The notes beneath the pieces are model-generated. The model was not told where the DNA came from. It did not search any database and saw only the letters and a list, made by a program, of their open reading frames with translations. Shown in pieces: positions 47,101-58,737 of a stretch of 64,000 nucleotides of DNA. The stretch comes from Trogon surrucura (taxonomy: Eukaryota; Chordata; Aves; Trogoniformes; Trogonidae), in the NCBI GenBank assembly GCA_020746105.1, contig CM036633.1, forward strand, positions 11,640,501-11,704,500, given 5' to 3'. Position 1 is the stretch's first letter. The number at the start of each line of letters is the position of its first letter. The translations under genes and the position numbers were made by a program.

Positions 47101-47699
47101 ACTCGGATTCTAAGTCCTGCTGATGGCATGGTTTGAAGGTTTGCCATAATGCCACCCTCTACATCTTTATGCTCCCCAAAACTCCCCCACACAGATAAGA
47201 TGCACGGTGGGGCTGGGCCAACTTCCACTCCACCCCTCATAGCACTGCACAATCGTCCCAGTCCTGTCCTGCTGTTAATTGACAATCTCTGCGTTAAAAG
47301 CTTTTTCACTGCAATGGTAATTTATTCATTATTGCTAACTTAACCCACACTGGCCTGAGGAATTCCAGAGTAACAGCACAATTCAAGCTTACATTTGATC
47401 CAACCTCCCAGATGCAAAAAAAGGAAAACAGCTCCATGTTCCACACAGTTCCTTTAAAAAAACACACTAAAATGATACAGAAATATCAATTAATGTTTCT
47501 ATGCTTATCTGTTCCTTCAGTGTTGTTCAGTCTTCCCGGCCAGGACAGTTCCGTATACATTTAAAATATCAATCTAATCTGCCCAAAGAGCTATTGATTT
47601 ATCAGCTCCATCTCACTGTCGCTATTGAATGTCTTCAGAAATCTGCCAAATATGTCTATCCTTTCCACTAGTTCTATCAGTCCTCCAGCCTCAATGTCA
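47101..47699. other. non-coding stretch, nothing recognised
   Basis: No exon. The 47480-47700 part is AT- and pyrimidine-rich and could be a more decayed extension of the antisense LINE fossil that follows, but no motif supports that. Confidence 0.45.
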
Positions 47700-47885
47700 G
47701 CTCATCTATCGATCTGAAAGCAGTTCTGGTCTTCCAGTCTACTAGCTCTCGCTCCTCTCTTCATATTGTAGATGCGTTCGTAATTGGCATATAAAATTTA
47801 AGGGTAATGCCAACACTCCCTCCCCAACAATATTTGTCTCACCAGTCCACTTCCTCTGAAATAAACCTTGTGCAACAAAACCAAA
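47700..47885 (-). mobile_element. probable CR1/L3-type LINE endonuclease fossil, antisense
   Basis: On the minus strand the sequence reads GGTTTATTTCAGAGGAAGTG near 47865, then GGGGAGGGAGTGTTGGCATT and ACCCTTAAATTTTATATGCC. The CR1-clade endonuclease region reads, in the family as I know it, 'TTTGTTCAGGAAGGACAGACAGG...GGGAGGAGGTGTTGCCTTATATATTAAAAATGTATAC'. The decayed translation GGSVGITLKFYMPI resembles the family word 'GGGVALYIKN'. Only this stretch is convincing; the left boundary is a guess. It has the same orientation as the reverse-transcriptase fossil at 34362-34840 but is too far away, and in the wrong order, to be the same insertion. Confidence 0.5.
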
Positions 47886-48214
47886 GAGGGTGGGGACACA
47901 AAGAGAGAGACTAATTTTTAAAATGTATATGAAATAAAGAAGGAGAAAGTGTATCCTTCCTCTAGTTTATATTCTTATTATTCAGTGAGTATTTTGAAGA
48001 GTAACCTAAATTCCCTAGGGATTTGGTTTCTGCTAAAAGTCAAAAGAAGTTCAGAACTTCCTTCAGCCTACCTCGCCCAATCTCAGTTCTGTGTGCTAAA
48101 GCCCATCACATACTTTCTCCATTAGCCTGACCCAGGGCCCTTTGCCTAGAAACCTCTTGAGACATATTCGTCTTTCAGCCCACACACTGCATTTGTACAT
48201 TAGTTCTGAAAAGA

Positions 48215-48625
48215 CAAATCATGCAAATTATGCAAAAAATACACGAAGTGACAACTTGAGGAATAAAGAGTCCCCCGTTCCACCAGCGACCGCCTGCTAT
48301 TCGTGAGTGCAATTAATCTACAATTAATGATTATTCCCTTCTTGCCAATGTGTTCCAGTCACCTACTGCTTATCTACCAAACTTCCGCAAGAGCACGAGG
48401 CGGGAAGGGGAGCTGTCATTTGTTTCCATCTGCGCTGCTTTGTGAAGTCGGTGACATCGGGGAAGTTGACACCGCGGCACAATGCCGTAATCCCCAGCAG
48501 AACCGAGGGGCTCCCAGGGACAGGATGTCTTTCATACACAATTCTGCTGATAGCAGAGAAGTGGCTCAAGGAACCAGCTGACAGGCAAACAAATTCAGCT
48601 ACTCTCTGTTTCCAAATTCCCGCTT
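48215..48625. promoter_or_regulatory. candidate conserved non-coding element with POU octamer and paired homeodomain words
   Basis: A perfect octamer ATGCAAAT lies at 48221-48228 and is followed by TATGCAAAAA. Two CAATTAAT words at 48310-48317 and 48321-48328 are spaced 11 bp apart, one helical turn, and are followed by GATTATT. The second half keeps unusual CpG density (AAGTCGGTGACATCGGGGAA near 48446, GACACCGCGGCACAATGCCG near 48468). The block is repeat-free. This arrangement is typical of developmental enhancers bound by POU and homeodomain factors. Function is inference. Confidence 0.45.
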
Positions 48626-50984
48626 AATGGTCAATTCTTGGCTTCAATAAGAGTCCGAAGTCTTTTGAAACTTGAATTTAGCTGCACAGATTTGTCAGTA
48701 GTGGGATTTCCTATGAGCAAACACCATATGAAAGCAGACTTCATTTCAAGGAAGCATTTCACAAGACCCCCAATTATTCTGCGTGCAAACACACAGAGGG
48801 GCAACAATCACTTGGGTAATCTCCCCAACAGTCCCTATTACTACAAAAACACGTGCTTTGAGGAATGCTACGTTAGGCAGGCCAAGTGTTGGTATAATCA
48901 CTGTATTTGCTTAAGAACAGCAAAGACTGTGGCCTACCACGTCTGCTTAGGGGACTGGATAAACCAAAAAGTACCTGAAGCTGTTGGAATGCTTTTTAAA
49001 GCAAAACAATAAATTTTATTAAATTATAGAACAAACACTCATAAAAGTGAAAATTAATCAACTTCTGTTTCTAAAACCCACTGAACAACTGCTTTTAGTA
49101 AACTGAAATGTAATGCACTCGAGAATTAACTGTGAAATGCAATGCTCTTATTCAGTCTCATCTAAGTATATTTAGACTTTACTGACAAAAATATTAACTA
49201 TGGATTCTGTATTCAAGCCTATGTTTTTTAATATTTTTTAAACCAGTTAAGTTAGAATGATAAAAATTTTAGTGAAGACTCACTTATGCTTTTATAAAGA
49301 TTACTTTCTCCGGCATAATTATGTCACTATGAATACAGACCTGAACAAAACTTTAGAAATCAACCTTATAGAATCATACCTGTAGATGATTCAGTACTTA
49401 AAACTATAATGGTGTGTTTAAAGCAGTATGGTTTTCTAATGTAGGCTATAAGTTCTGCACCCTGCAGAAATCCTGTGCTTCATTGGGTTATACATAGAGC
49501 TCTCTGAAGGATCGAGATCTCCATAAAGTAGTTTATATACAGAAATAGAAAGCTGTTTGCATAGAATCTTGCACTCAGCTTCTTTACGCAAAAGGAAGTC
49601 ACTGAGGTTTGACTGATCCTCAATCATGTCTTAGCTCTGCTTTTCTTCAAATAATCAAAAAAAATGAGCGCTGTGGCTGAAAGATGAGGAATTATAACAG
49701 TACCAGGAAAAGAAAGTTTTGGATTAAAAGCAAAAGGTTTAATAATTTCATCATGCTCTCTTCATGATCATACAGGAAAATAACGAAGCAGAATGTACTC
49801 CTTGTGCTTTGCTGTCCAACAGAGCAAGTTTTTATCAAAACAGTGTTACAGGGAAGAGTGTTTTGGTATCCAGGAAAGGTCTGCCCTGGAATTGAAAGCG
49901 TCAGTGAGGACAAGAGGTGTCCAGTTAACCCAGTAAGGGAGACCAGCTACTCCTCCCTCCCTCGCTCCCACAAGAAGCACAACACTACAGTGACCAGACC
50001 CAGACTTGTTCTAACTGCTGACTGTCCCATGGATAATCCAGCAACTAAGACAACCAAACAGCCAAGACCTAATACCTACCTGATGCTGCCACAGCACGTA
50101 TTGCATGTCTACACTGCCTACTTTCCTGCCACTTCATACAGATTTATATCACAGGACTCATACATTTGATGTACCCCGGGGTGGCTCCTCTAGTTCTCCA
50201 GATCTGTTACTGCTGCAGAAATAAACTCTATCACCTGGAAGGATCTCTGAATTTCTCTCAGTATGTCAGTAGCCTGGTCCATCATCACCACTCTTCCTCT
50301 CAAGTCCAGAGAGATGACCCTCTACAATCGAGCATGTAACTTGCCTGGCCATACCATGAACCCTAAAACAGAGGAAAATTTGAATGACACTATGAAAAGA
50401 GAAGAGGTCGGGAGATAAATATTTATAGTGAAAAGAGAACAAGTCATGAATAACTAAGCTGCTCTATAGTTTGTGAACATAAGTCACAGAAAATGGAGAA
50501 CGAATTCAGAAAACAGAAGCTTCAGGGTGTCTGCAAAACAGAAAGGGAAAAAGAAAAACAAGAAACAGTAATCAAGGATTTCAGGCCCACAGCCCAGGCA
50601 AGAGTCTGAAGCAAAAGTCTGTGTTGTGCTAAGCTTGGCAGAATCACTCCTGCCAACGGTTCCTTTTGATGGTTTATTTACAAACCAGAGCTAGTCATAG
50701 ATGTTCTACCTTTTCAGATCTGCTCTTCTGCTCCTGCTGGGTGTGAAGGGAGGGGGCGGACAAAGCCCAGTCCCACAAGGAGGCAGAAGTGCTTGGCTCT
50801 CCTCTGAGTACACTCAGCTACATACACGTCCAGGTCAGAACTCCACGTTTGTGAAAAAGTTTCACTGGAGATGTTTAAACACTTGCTTTTTTTCAGTCTT
50901 TGTGGTTTATGACACCCACTTAGAAAATGGAAAGTAACATTCTTTCCTCCTTTCCCAAGCACGCATACTACCGGGCTGTCAGAC
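48626..50984. other. non-coding stretch, nothing recognised
   Basis: AT-rich sequence, including 49010-49400, which has very few open frames. The minus-strand 170-codon frame that begins in the CpG patch downstream extends left to 50714. No splice-supported exon seen. Confidence 0.55.
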
Positions 50985-51190
50985 AGGGCTGCCCACAGCA
51001 ACCTCGATCCCGTTCCTGGTTCTCCCCTTGGCTGACCACTCACGCCCGTCGCAGTCCGAGGCGGAGCGACAGCAGCCCAGAGATGCGGGAGGGCACGCCG
51101 CTGCCCGGGCTGCTGTCCCCGCGTCAAGGCACCTCTGCTCCCCATGGGGGATCTGTGCTCCCACATCACACCCTGTGGGGAAAGGCTACC
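50985..51190. promoter_or_regulatory. isolated CpG-dense patch
   Basis: In the roughly 140 bases from 50990 to 51130 I counted 14 CpG dinucleotides by hand. Examples are CACGCCCGTCGCAGTCCGAG near 51041, GGCGGAGCGACAGC near 51061, GGGCACGCCGCTGCCCGGGC near 51091 and CCCCGCGTCAAGG near 51117. The rest of the window is CpG-poor. The patch resembles the core of a small CpG island. It could be a promoter of an unannotated non-coding transcript or an orphan CpG island used as an enhancer. It is short for a classical island (under 200 bp at high density). The longest open frames here are a by-product of GC content. Confidence 0.45.
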
Positions 51191-51424
51191 CAAGGGCCAT
51201 TTGACAGGCGACAGGCTCACACTCACAAGGTGGCAGAGAAGCTTGTGGCAGAACTGAAATCCAAAACTAGGATACTCAAGTCCAAACTGTATATTTGTTG
51301 CTGCATCATCTCTCCATCATCCTAGCTAAACCTCCTTAAGTTGCTTCACACCCTTCTGGTTTTAGTCTGGCAGCTCCAAAACAGGAATACAACTAATGAG
51401 CGAGGCAGCTGCTCCTGAAAACAC

Positions 51425-51640
51425 TGAAGGTATCTTTGCGTCGGATAAACCTTTTGTTTATCTTTGTGTGGATTCTAGGACTTGGTAAGAACATGCCCCA
51501 AGTGAATTACCCCGTTATTGTAAGGTAATGCGGCTAATGCCGCAAACCTGATTGGACATGAGTACAATCAATAGAGATAAGCAGAAGGAGCAGCCAGATT
51601 TGTTGAATAAATGAATTCTTGCGAGTTACTTGCTCAGCTG
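51425..51640. promoter_or_regulatory. candidate conserved element with two perfect palindromes
   Basis: Two exact inverted repeats lie within 100 bp. GATAAAC (51444-51450), loop CTTTT, then GTTTATC (51456-51462); and TGCGGC (51529-51534), loop TAAT, then GCCGCA (51539-51544). The first pairs forkhead/GATA-like words in inverted arrangement. The second centres a homeodomain-like TAAT between CpG-containing arms. Further words: CAAGTGAATTACCCCG near 51499, CTGATTGGACATG near 51548 (CCAAT-box-like ATTGG) and ACAATCAATAGAGATAAGC near 51564. The block is non-repetitive and abuts an ancient repeat at 51638-51694. Confidence 0.45.
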
Positions 51641-51694
51641 CTCCATCAATGACAAAACTCCCATCGATTTCAGTGGGAAGTAGGATCAGGCCCT
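51638..51694. repeat. ancient amniote repeat with 'CTCCCATTGA' words, copy 2
   Basis: Reads GCTGCTCCATCAATGAC, then AAAACTCCCATCGATTTC, then AGTGGGAAGTAGGATCAGGC and CCT. This agrees well with the family succession 'CAATGGCAAAACTCCCATTGACTTCAATGGGAGCAGGATCAGGCC'. It shares TGACAAAACTCCC exactly with copy 1 at 47041-47100. It is better preserved than copy 1 and touches the palindrome-bearing block upstream. Confidence 0.65.
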
Positions 51695-54000
51695 GATTTC
51701 TGACGCTGCTGATATTGGGAGTTTGTTATAGAACAGGTGATAGAAAATTAGTTACAATGAAAATAAAATTTAAAAGAAACCTCTTTCTCTACTCCCAAAC
51801 TTCCGTGGACCCCTGCCCTACTCATAATCATCTCTGTTATCAAACTTTTCCCAAAACTGTAAAGCAACAGAGTAGAATGGCAGTGCCAACATTCCTGTTA
51901 AGATCTCACAGATCTCGTTAATAAATTTAACAGAAGCACTGGAGTATTTCAGGAGTGTGGCAGGCTACAGACTAAAGGGTCGTCCTTTGGGTGCATTTTT
52001 ATGTTCTCGTTTCACACAAGAGCAATGTATTTATTCCAGAGTCTTTGTCTTTTTGTTTGGTTGGGGTTTTTCGGCACTTAGTTATGCTCCCTTAGTGACA
52101 CCTGTCAATCGATACACACAGGACCGCCCATTTTATCAGCCAAAAGAGAAAAATGGAAATTAAACTCAGGATCAATCACCTTGCACAGTGTGAAGATTTA
52201 CTCCCTAATCTTACAGGTCAAGTATCCTTGGGGCTGCAGGAATCTTGACTTGTGCCCCAAAACTGTTCCCTCCACCGAGGCAGGAGGGCAACGCAGACAA
52301 CAGCTGTAGGCTAAAGCCAGCAGTCACCTCTGTAGACATAACTATGTAGAAGTATAAGTTATATCCGTGTTTAAATAGGTGCAAACCAAGAACAGTTAAA
52401 GTTTCTCTAGCTTTCTATCTTTGCCAATGAAAACAACTCCAGACTATGTGTGCGTGAACAACTTGCTGTAAGTAGAATGGCACATTTGGATGAAAGAGAA
52501 CGTGAAAGAAGAGAGGTTATTACTACTACCTGCCCAGCTGATCACTAACTGAATAAGAAGGGGATGAAATAAACTCATGGAATCATGTCAGGAGAGAATA
52601 AGAAACCTCAAAGAGGAAGTTCCAAGACACAGCTTCACAAAGAGAGTCTTGAAATCACCCTTCTCCCACTTATAACCTCCCTTTTGCTGATGAAAAAGCA
52701 TCTCTGTAGCAACTGCAGTAATCGACCCCCTGGAAGATCAAAGTTAATATATTTTTCAGCTGTCTAACACAATTCAATGACCAGAACAAACCTGGAGTTA
52801 ATGTGGAATCCCCAAGCAACAGGACACAGTAGATGCACAAAATTAACAGAGCACAGAAGGACCATCAGTGTGTTGGACAAAACAAGACAAGTCTTTTATT
52901 GAGGACTCTTGATTAGAGCAAACCTCCACTAAAATGCATTTAATATTACTGCATCAATGCTGCACTTGATGAAAACTAAGCGCCGGGCAGACACTTCAAA
53001 ACAGTTCTGCATCAGCCAAATTGTTCCTATATAGAATCCCCATCAAATTCATTAGATGCCGATTTTGGGTAAATGAGAGCATTTCTGAAAATCTTTTGGC
53101 ATTCAAAGACACTTTAGAGATACCTACTATTACAAACTTAAATTGTTGTACTTATTTTAATATTACTTCACATTTCCCTCATTCTTTTATTGGTTTTTCT
53201 TTTTAAGTTATCAAATCTTACTAGGTAAAAATCATCTGGAAGTAGCGTGAATCTGAAGTAAATGGGGTACAAAAATAGAGGCCAATAACATACTTTGTAC
53301 TATCCCTGGGGCACAAGCAGATGTGTCCAGCAGCATTTGGATTAAAAATAACATTTTGAAGCAATATGAATAACCCCAAATCATCAAAATGCAGTTACTT
53401 CAATTCGTAGTTTTAATGTATTTATTTATTTCAATTAGACCATGATGGTTTTAGTCCATTACCTAGTAAATAAAGCAAGTTAGATAACATTAGTGCAGCA
53501 GTTAGCACTAGTGCTTTCTATGTTTCTAAAAGTGTCCAAGATCTGTTTGCCAGGAAAGTGATGTTTTTTGCATGGAGACATTCAGTAACAGTCTGACACG
53601 TGTTTATAATGTGATGGGTCCATTTCTGATTCTTTTCTTCCCCCTAGGAAGGGACCAACACTAAAAGCAATTCCACTGTTTCAGAGAAAGTAATTCCTCA
53701 AGAATTAAACATGATCAGCCAGTACTTTTAATATCACATCTGTTTTTGTCACCACAAAACAATATCCTATCTAAGGATTTGCTAAATGTTATTCACTGCC
53801 CTTCCTCTGACCTGGACTACTTTTTACAATATACCGGAACATCAGAAAGGTTTCACTCCAGAACAGGTGTTATCTTCCTGAGAGATTGTTAATGTTCTTA
53901 TCTACACCCTCGTACTGGAGGGGAAACCACAGAAACCCAACAGAATTTCAGTAAAATCTACAGTTGCGAGAACTCGGGCTACTTGAAAGAAGTACCTACA
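51695..54000. other. non-coding stretch, nothing firm
   Basis: AT-rich DNA. The part at 53400-53520 (TTTATTTATTTCAATTAGAC and following TAAT words) might be regulatory but lacks supporting features. Open frames stay below 70 codons. Confidence 0.55.
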
Positions 54001-56524
54001 CAAAAATCATGGAGATACATGGCTTTCTACACAGCTACACTTAATACATTTAGTTTTTGTTCAGCATCTGGAACTCAGTACTTTGTTATATTAGAATATA
54101 CATAGTTCCTTTTTTTCTTTTATGAATGAAAGATTTCTTGTGAGAAAAAAAGTTTACAGTAGAGATACAGCTCAGTGTGTAGAAATTGATTTTATTCTAC
54201 CGTCAGGAGTGACAGACTAATGTAGTACCCTCCACCAGGAACAAACGGATTTAGGAAAGGTCTTAGGTAACATAAGGAGGTATACAGGAAAAAAAACAGA
54301 ATTGAGACAAGAGCCTGAAAGTGTTACAACAGTCTTTGCTGAGCTGAATTGGCACATTTTGTAAATTATGCTTATTTCTTCAGACACCCCATTATATGCT
54401 GTTTCTTTCTTTTTAATTATTACACACTCAACATGTGAACAGTTCCTTTGCATTTACCTTTTTCTTGGGTGTGCAAGAACTTGAAATGGGCTCAAAGCTC
54501 CCTGACGTTAGTTGCACGGCTTTTCCGTTTGTTTTTCTCTCTTGATGATCCTCCTCTTTTAGCCTGTGTAGACACAGAGAAAATTGAGGGGAGAAGGAAA
54601 AAGCTCTCATCTCCACCTATCAGATTCTTTGAAACATGAAAACAATGTTAAAGATGGACCTATAACCTATGGATCATGAGGAACTACAGAGAGTGAATGT
54701 GAGTTTTCTCTCCATCATCCATCCCACAGCCTTGGCAGTGTCCGTGTTATTTCTGTTCCTGGTGTGCCAGTTTACGAAGTGTCCCTTCCTCTGCTGCTTT
54801 CTCTATAGACTTTTATATCCACACACACTCATTTCGCCCTCTGAACTGAAGCACTGACCCATTCCTTGTGATTAAATTAGCGTAAGTAATAAGATATCAT
54901 AGAGCTGATTGATTTCCCCAGCAATAGTTATTAACCAGCTCAATTCACAGGAAAGCAGAGCCATTATTCTAAGCATTGATTCCTGAACAGGACTGTAGGA
55001 GAGCAGTGTGCTCAGATATACGTAGTGTGCATGCAAACAACCCTCAGTCCGAAAAAAGAAAAAGGGGGAGGCTCCCAGATCCAGCTGTCTACACAGAATC
55101 AATTTCCCCTTAGAAAACAAGAGATATGCTGGGTGATAAAAGAGGACTACAGGAAAGATTTGCTCGTTGCCAAAACTATGAATTCAGCTTGAGGCAGCAG
55201 AGACAGAAATTTGTTTGACCCAGGCAGTAGCCATTTGGGAGTTCAGGCTAAACAACCTGGGAAGCTTCACCCATTTTCTCATGGCTGACTGTTCTAGTAA
55301 CAGGCACAGCTGCATCTCTCTGAGAGCCTTGGTCAGTCCAAGTCAGCCCATGGTCACCCAAACACAAAGACAGTTGGCCTCTGAAAACACCCAATTAAAC
55401 ACCAAGCTCACTGTTCATAGACTTGCCCTCTCCTCTTCTGCATCCACTCCTCCAGCTTTTTTTTGTGATCTGAAACCTCCTGTTAGATCCCTTCTATTGC
55501 CTTCAGCTCACTTTCGCAGCTGCCTTCTGCAGGATTTCATGCCACACATCACCACAGTGTGGATGCCTGTGGACTCAGTTCTCTGTTTCACTGTAAAGCA
55601 GCAGTGTTGGCTCTCCAAATCAAGAGGCCCAAATTCTTCTGCAGTATTCAAAGTCCAAAGATAAAACACCGGTCCTTCCAGTTTATATTCAGAGTCAGAA
55701 GACAACTGCTTTTGATCTCTCAGTCTTTCGGCATCACGATTTCACCTGCTTGCCATCAGTGTGAGGAAACCCACAGCCACTTTCCTTTGCAGTGCACAAT
55801 GCCAAGACATCACTAAACCTGGAAAAAAACCCCCAGCATATACAAGCATTTCTCCTTCCCACAGATGCTGCCTTGAGTCTCCTGCCATCCTGCTTCTTCC
55901 TGGGCTCAAGCATTCTTTTCATTATAGAAAAGGTATCAACAACCTCTCCTTCTCAGGGCTGTGCTTCACCTCCGAGAAGCTGCCACCCACCCCCCAGTTC
56001 TCCATGAGGGAGTAGGCTCAAACTGGGTTGTAACCAGCATTGGCTTCTCTAGTGAAGCCTCACCAAGATTCAGCACATAAATTTTACTCTGGAAGTCCCA
56101 AGGCCCTGAGAACTAAGAAAGGCTTGCCTTCTAGCAGGAGAGATCCCCAGATACCTCTCACACAGCTACACACTAAACTCCTTCAAAGAGAACATTCAAG
56201 CCATAAAACCTTCCTGCACTGCACCTAATGGTATGGTTGCCATAAGGCAGAAGAAGTCAGAAGAGTAAGAAACACTACCCCACAGCACCAAACAGAACAT
56301 ACTTCCCTACTCGTATAAGTCTTGCTGTTATTGCCCCTAAAACAAAAGAGGAAGGAGTCCAGTTGTAGGTTCAAAGCAGAGGCATAAAACCACTCACTGG
56401 GTCACGGGTCTCTGAGGAAGGGGTTCAGGAAGAGAATCATAAGTGGGGGAAGGCACACAGTGAGCCTGGTTCTAGAGAATCAAAATACTCTCTAAGCTCC
56501 TGACTATGTCCAGAACATGAGCTG
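54001..56524. other. non-coding stretch, nothing recognised
   Basis: Open frames are somewhat denser at 55.2-56.0 kb, up to 149 codons (55215-55664, plus). They compete in at least three frames, show no domain, and contain low-complexity serine and leucine stretches typical of chance frames. No repeat family recognised. Confidence 0.5.
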
Positions 56525-56735
56525 TGTTTAATAATCCTAGATGGATTTTTCTTCCGTGAAGTAATCTGGAAGCCTTTTAAGCCCATGTGAACCTTTTAGA
56601 ATCTGTGACATGCTGTGGCAAAGAGTTGCATAGCTTAAATCTTTTTCGAGGAATAAATTGTATCTGTTTATTTTGAACTTTTTTCAATGGCTTATCTCAT
56701 TTGAAACCCTCCTAGTTCTTTTAAGGCAGCTCGAA
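56525..56735. repeat. ancient amniote interspersed repeat ('GGCAAAGAGTT' family)
   Basis: Succession of words: TTTTCTTCCGTGAAGTAATC near 56547, TGGCAAAGAGTTGCATAGCT near 56615, TTTATTTTGAACTTTTTTC near 56667, ATCTCATTTGAAACCCTCC near 56694 and TAGTTCTTTTAA near 56713. I recognise this as an old repeat, widespread in reptiles and also present in birds, whose words in order are 'TTTTCCTCCATGAATTTATCTAG', 'CTGGCAACGAGTTCCACAGGTTAA', 'TTTTGTTTGTTTTAAACCTGCTGCC' and 'TTTCATTTGGTGACCCCTAGTTCTT'. I do not know its database name or class. About 200 bp is preserved. No terminal repeats or coding capacity visible. Confidence 0.65.
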
Positions 56736-56994
56736 CTTACCACGTGGAGGGGAAAGGCAAGCGTATTAAGTGACACAAAAAATACATGGTGTGGGTAACC
56801 TCAAGAAAACCGACTGGTACAGACTACAGAAAAAAAACATGACAGAAGTCAAAAGGAAGTTCACAGAGCCCGTGAATGAAGCAGTCATACATTCAAGCTA
56901 TTAGAAACACTAAATAGCAACAAATAGCCCCACAGTAGTTCAATTATACTGCCATCAGATTCAGTTCTGGTCCAAATGGCTCTCTCCTCTCCTA

Positions 56995-57310
56995 GAATTC
57001 GAAATGAGATGTATTACACTTTAAAGAATCTGTGTGAGTGTATGTGCGCCTATGGGACTTTTTCAAGTCACTTATTTGTCTGAATGCCATTGATTTTTCT
57101 CCTAATTGTTATTCACTATGCTAATTTCCCTCACAAATCTCACATGCTATTGATCAGAAAGTAATAAACTCTCCAGCAAACAAAACAAGCATTATTGCAA
57201 TGTTGGGAAAACATCATTTAATATCAATACCATATTTACAATTATCTTTAACCCAAATTTCACCCATAACGCAATGCATAATCAAAATCAGAGAGCTACA
57301 GGCAAAAGGA
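56995..57310. promoter_or_regulatory. candidate conserved non-coding element
   Basis: AT-rich, repeat-free block. Words: GCCTATGGGACTTTTTCAAG near 57047, TCTCCTAATTGTTATTCACT near 57098, ATGCTAATTTCCCTCAC near 57118, ATGCTATTGATCAGAAAGTA near 57147, AAGCATTATTGCAATGTTGG near 57187, TTTAATATCAATACCATATT near 57217 and CATAACGCAATGCATAATC near 57266. POU-like (ATGCTAAT), SOX-like (ATTGTT) and C/EBP-like (ATTGCAAT) words are clustered. The call is by texture only. Confidence 0.38.
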
Positions 57311-58737
57311 TAACATTAAAAGACTCCCACTAGACTATTTTCTTGTAGATTATAAGAAGAAAGGCTGAAACAGGACAAACCCAAACAGGTTAAGATATAT
57401 AGCTAATGCTATAAATAAATGCTGCTGAATAAAGCACAGCCTCCCTAGTCTGTCTCCCTTCTTCTGCTATTTGGAAGCAGTCACCATGAAGATAAAACAG
57501 AAGTAAAGACAGCATCGGTATCAGTGCCAAAATATCAAGGTATGGAGGATCAAGCCTCATTTAAATTGAGGCTTCTGCATTTCATTTTATTTTTTTGATA
57601 TGGGCACACTGGATTCAATCCAGTCACCAGTACATGTCTGATGATTTTCCTCCTTTTGAGGGGTAACGGTAGTAGCAACCAAGTGGTAGCAATTTCCAAT
57701 CACTGCAGTCCTGAACCTTGTTCCAAACATTATGAAATACCCCAAACTATCAGTCTTCTTTTTACACCATAATTTTCTGGATTTTGTCTTTAATTTCTTA
57801 TTTTCTTCATGTTAGTTTGAAAATTATTTCTGCTTTTCCTCTCTAACATACTTTCAACGCAACCTCTAGGGAAGTCACTGCTCACTCAATGAAAGGAGAC
57901 CTTTGGTCCCGCGGTGGACCAACGAACTATCCCAAATTTGGATGGTTCAGTCAAACAACCCAGCTCTTCCTTCGTTCCCTCTACTGCCAAAGTATTTTTG
58001 GTAGAAAACCGACTACTTGTGCTTCAGCTCACTGTGCACATTTTTTATGAACTCAGATGGGAACCTTACCCAGCACTGGATATAATGAACTGGGTTTGAT
58101 TGCTGACAGCAGGCAAAAAGGCATCACTGGAAGCGGATATGTAACAAATCGTAAATGTTGGAGGGTAAGGCAGCTGGACAAGAGCAAGCACACACCACTG
58201 GATGCCAGGACCAAGACACATAGTTGTGGGGAATTCAAAATCTGATTGAAATCCCCAGAGATGTCTTTATTTGGCACCATGGCTCATCTTTATTTTAAAC
58301 ATGAGCATGGCGTCTCATATTTGGGTCTGAATCTTCAAAATTTGTAAGGTCTGGATCAAATGTTCCATTTCAGTCCTACTCTAAGGGAATCTAAGGTTCC
58401 CAGATATTTTCCTAAAGTCTTCTCTTCCTGCCCTCTCTGGACAGTTTAAAATCTATCTTTTACTAGTCCAAGCACACTCAGATTGAAAGATATTATTTCC
58501 AAGTTGCATATTTCCAAGAGCTACATGTCACAGAACGTGACGAACACAGAAATCTGTAGCGTGGGTGGATTTGTGAAAGAAGAGCTTTTGAGTGTGGCCT
58601 GCCATTCAACTCTGCACCTGGCAAAGAGTGAAAACAATCCGAGCAAGCCAACTAAAACAAAACAAAAAGCAGGAACGGAATCAGCAATCTCAGGGCAACT
58701 CTTGCCACAAGCCTCCTAAAGTTTCACAAATCCCACA
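57311..58737. other. non-coding stretch, nothing recognised
   Basis: AT-rich with no repeat or gene recognised. Open frames up to 78 codons. Confidence 0.6.

Noticed and set aside
50714-51226. 170-codon minus-strand open frame, the longest in the window
   Set aside because: It spans the CpG-dense patch where stops are rare, is rich in Pro/Arg/Gly from GC content, changes composition abruptly outside the patch, and shows no domain. A 132-codon plus-strand frame overlaps it.
55215-55664. 149-codon plus-strand open frame
   Set aside because: Overlapping open frames on both strands, Ser/Leu-rich composition, no domain, no splice context.
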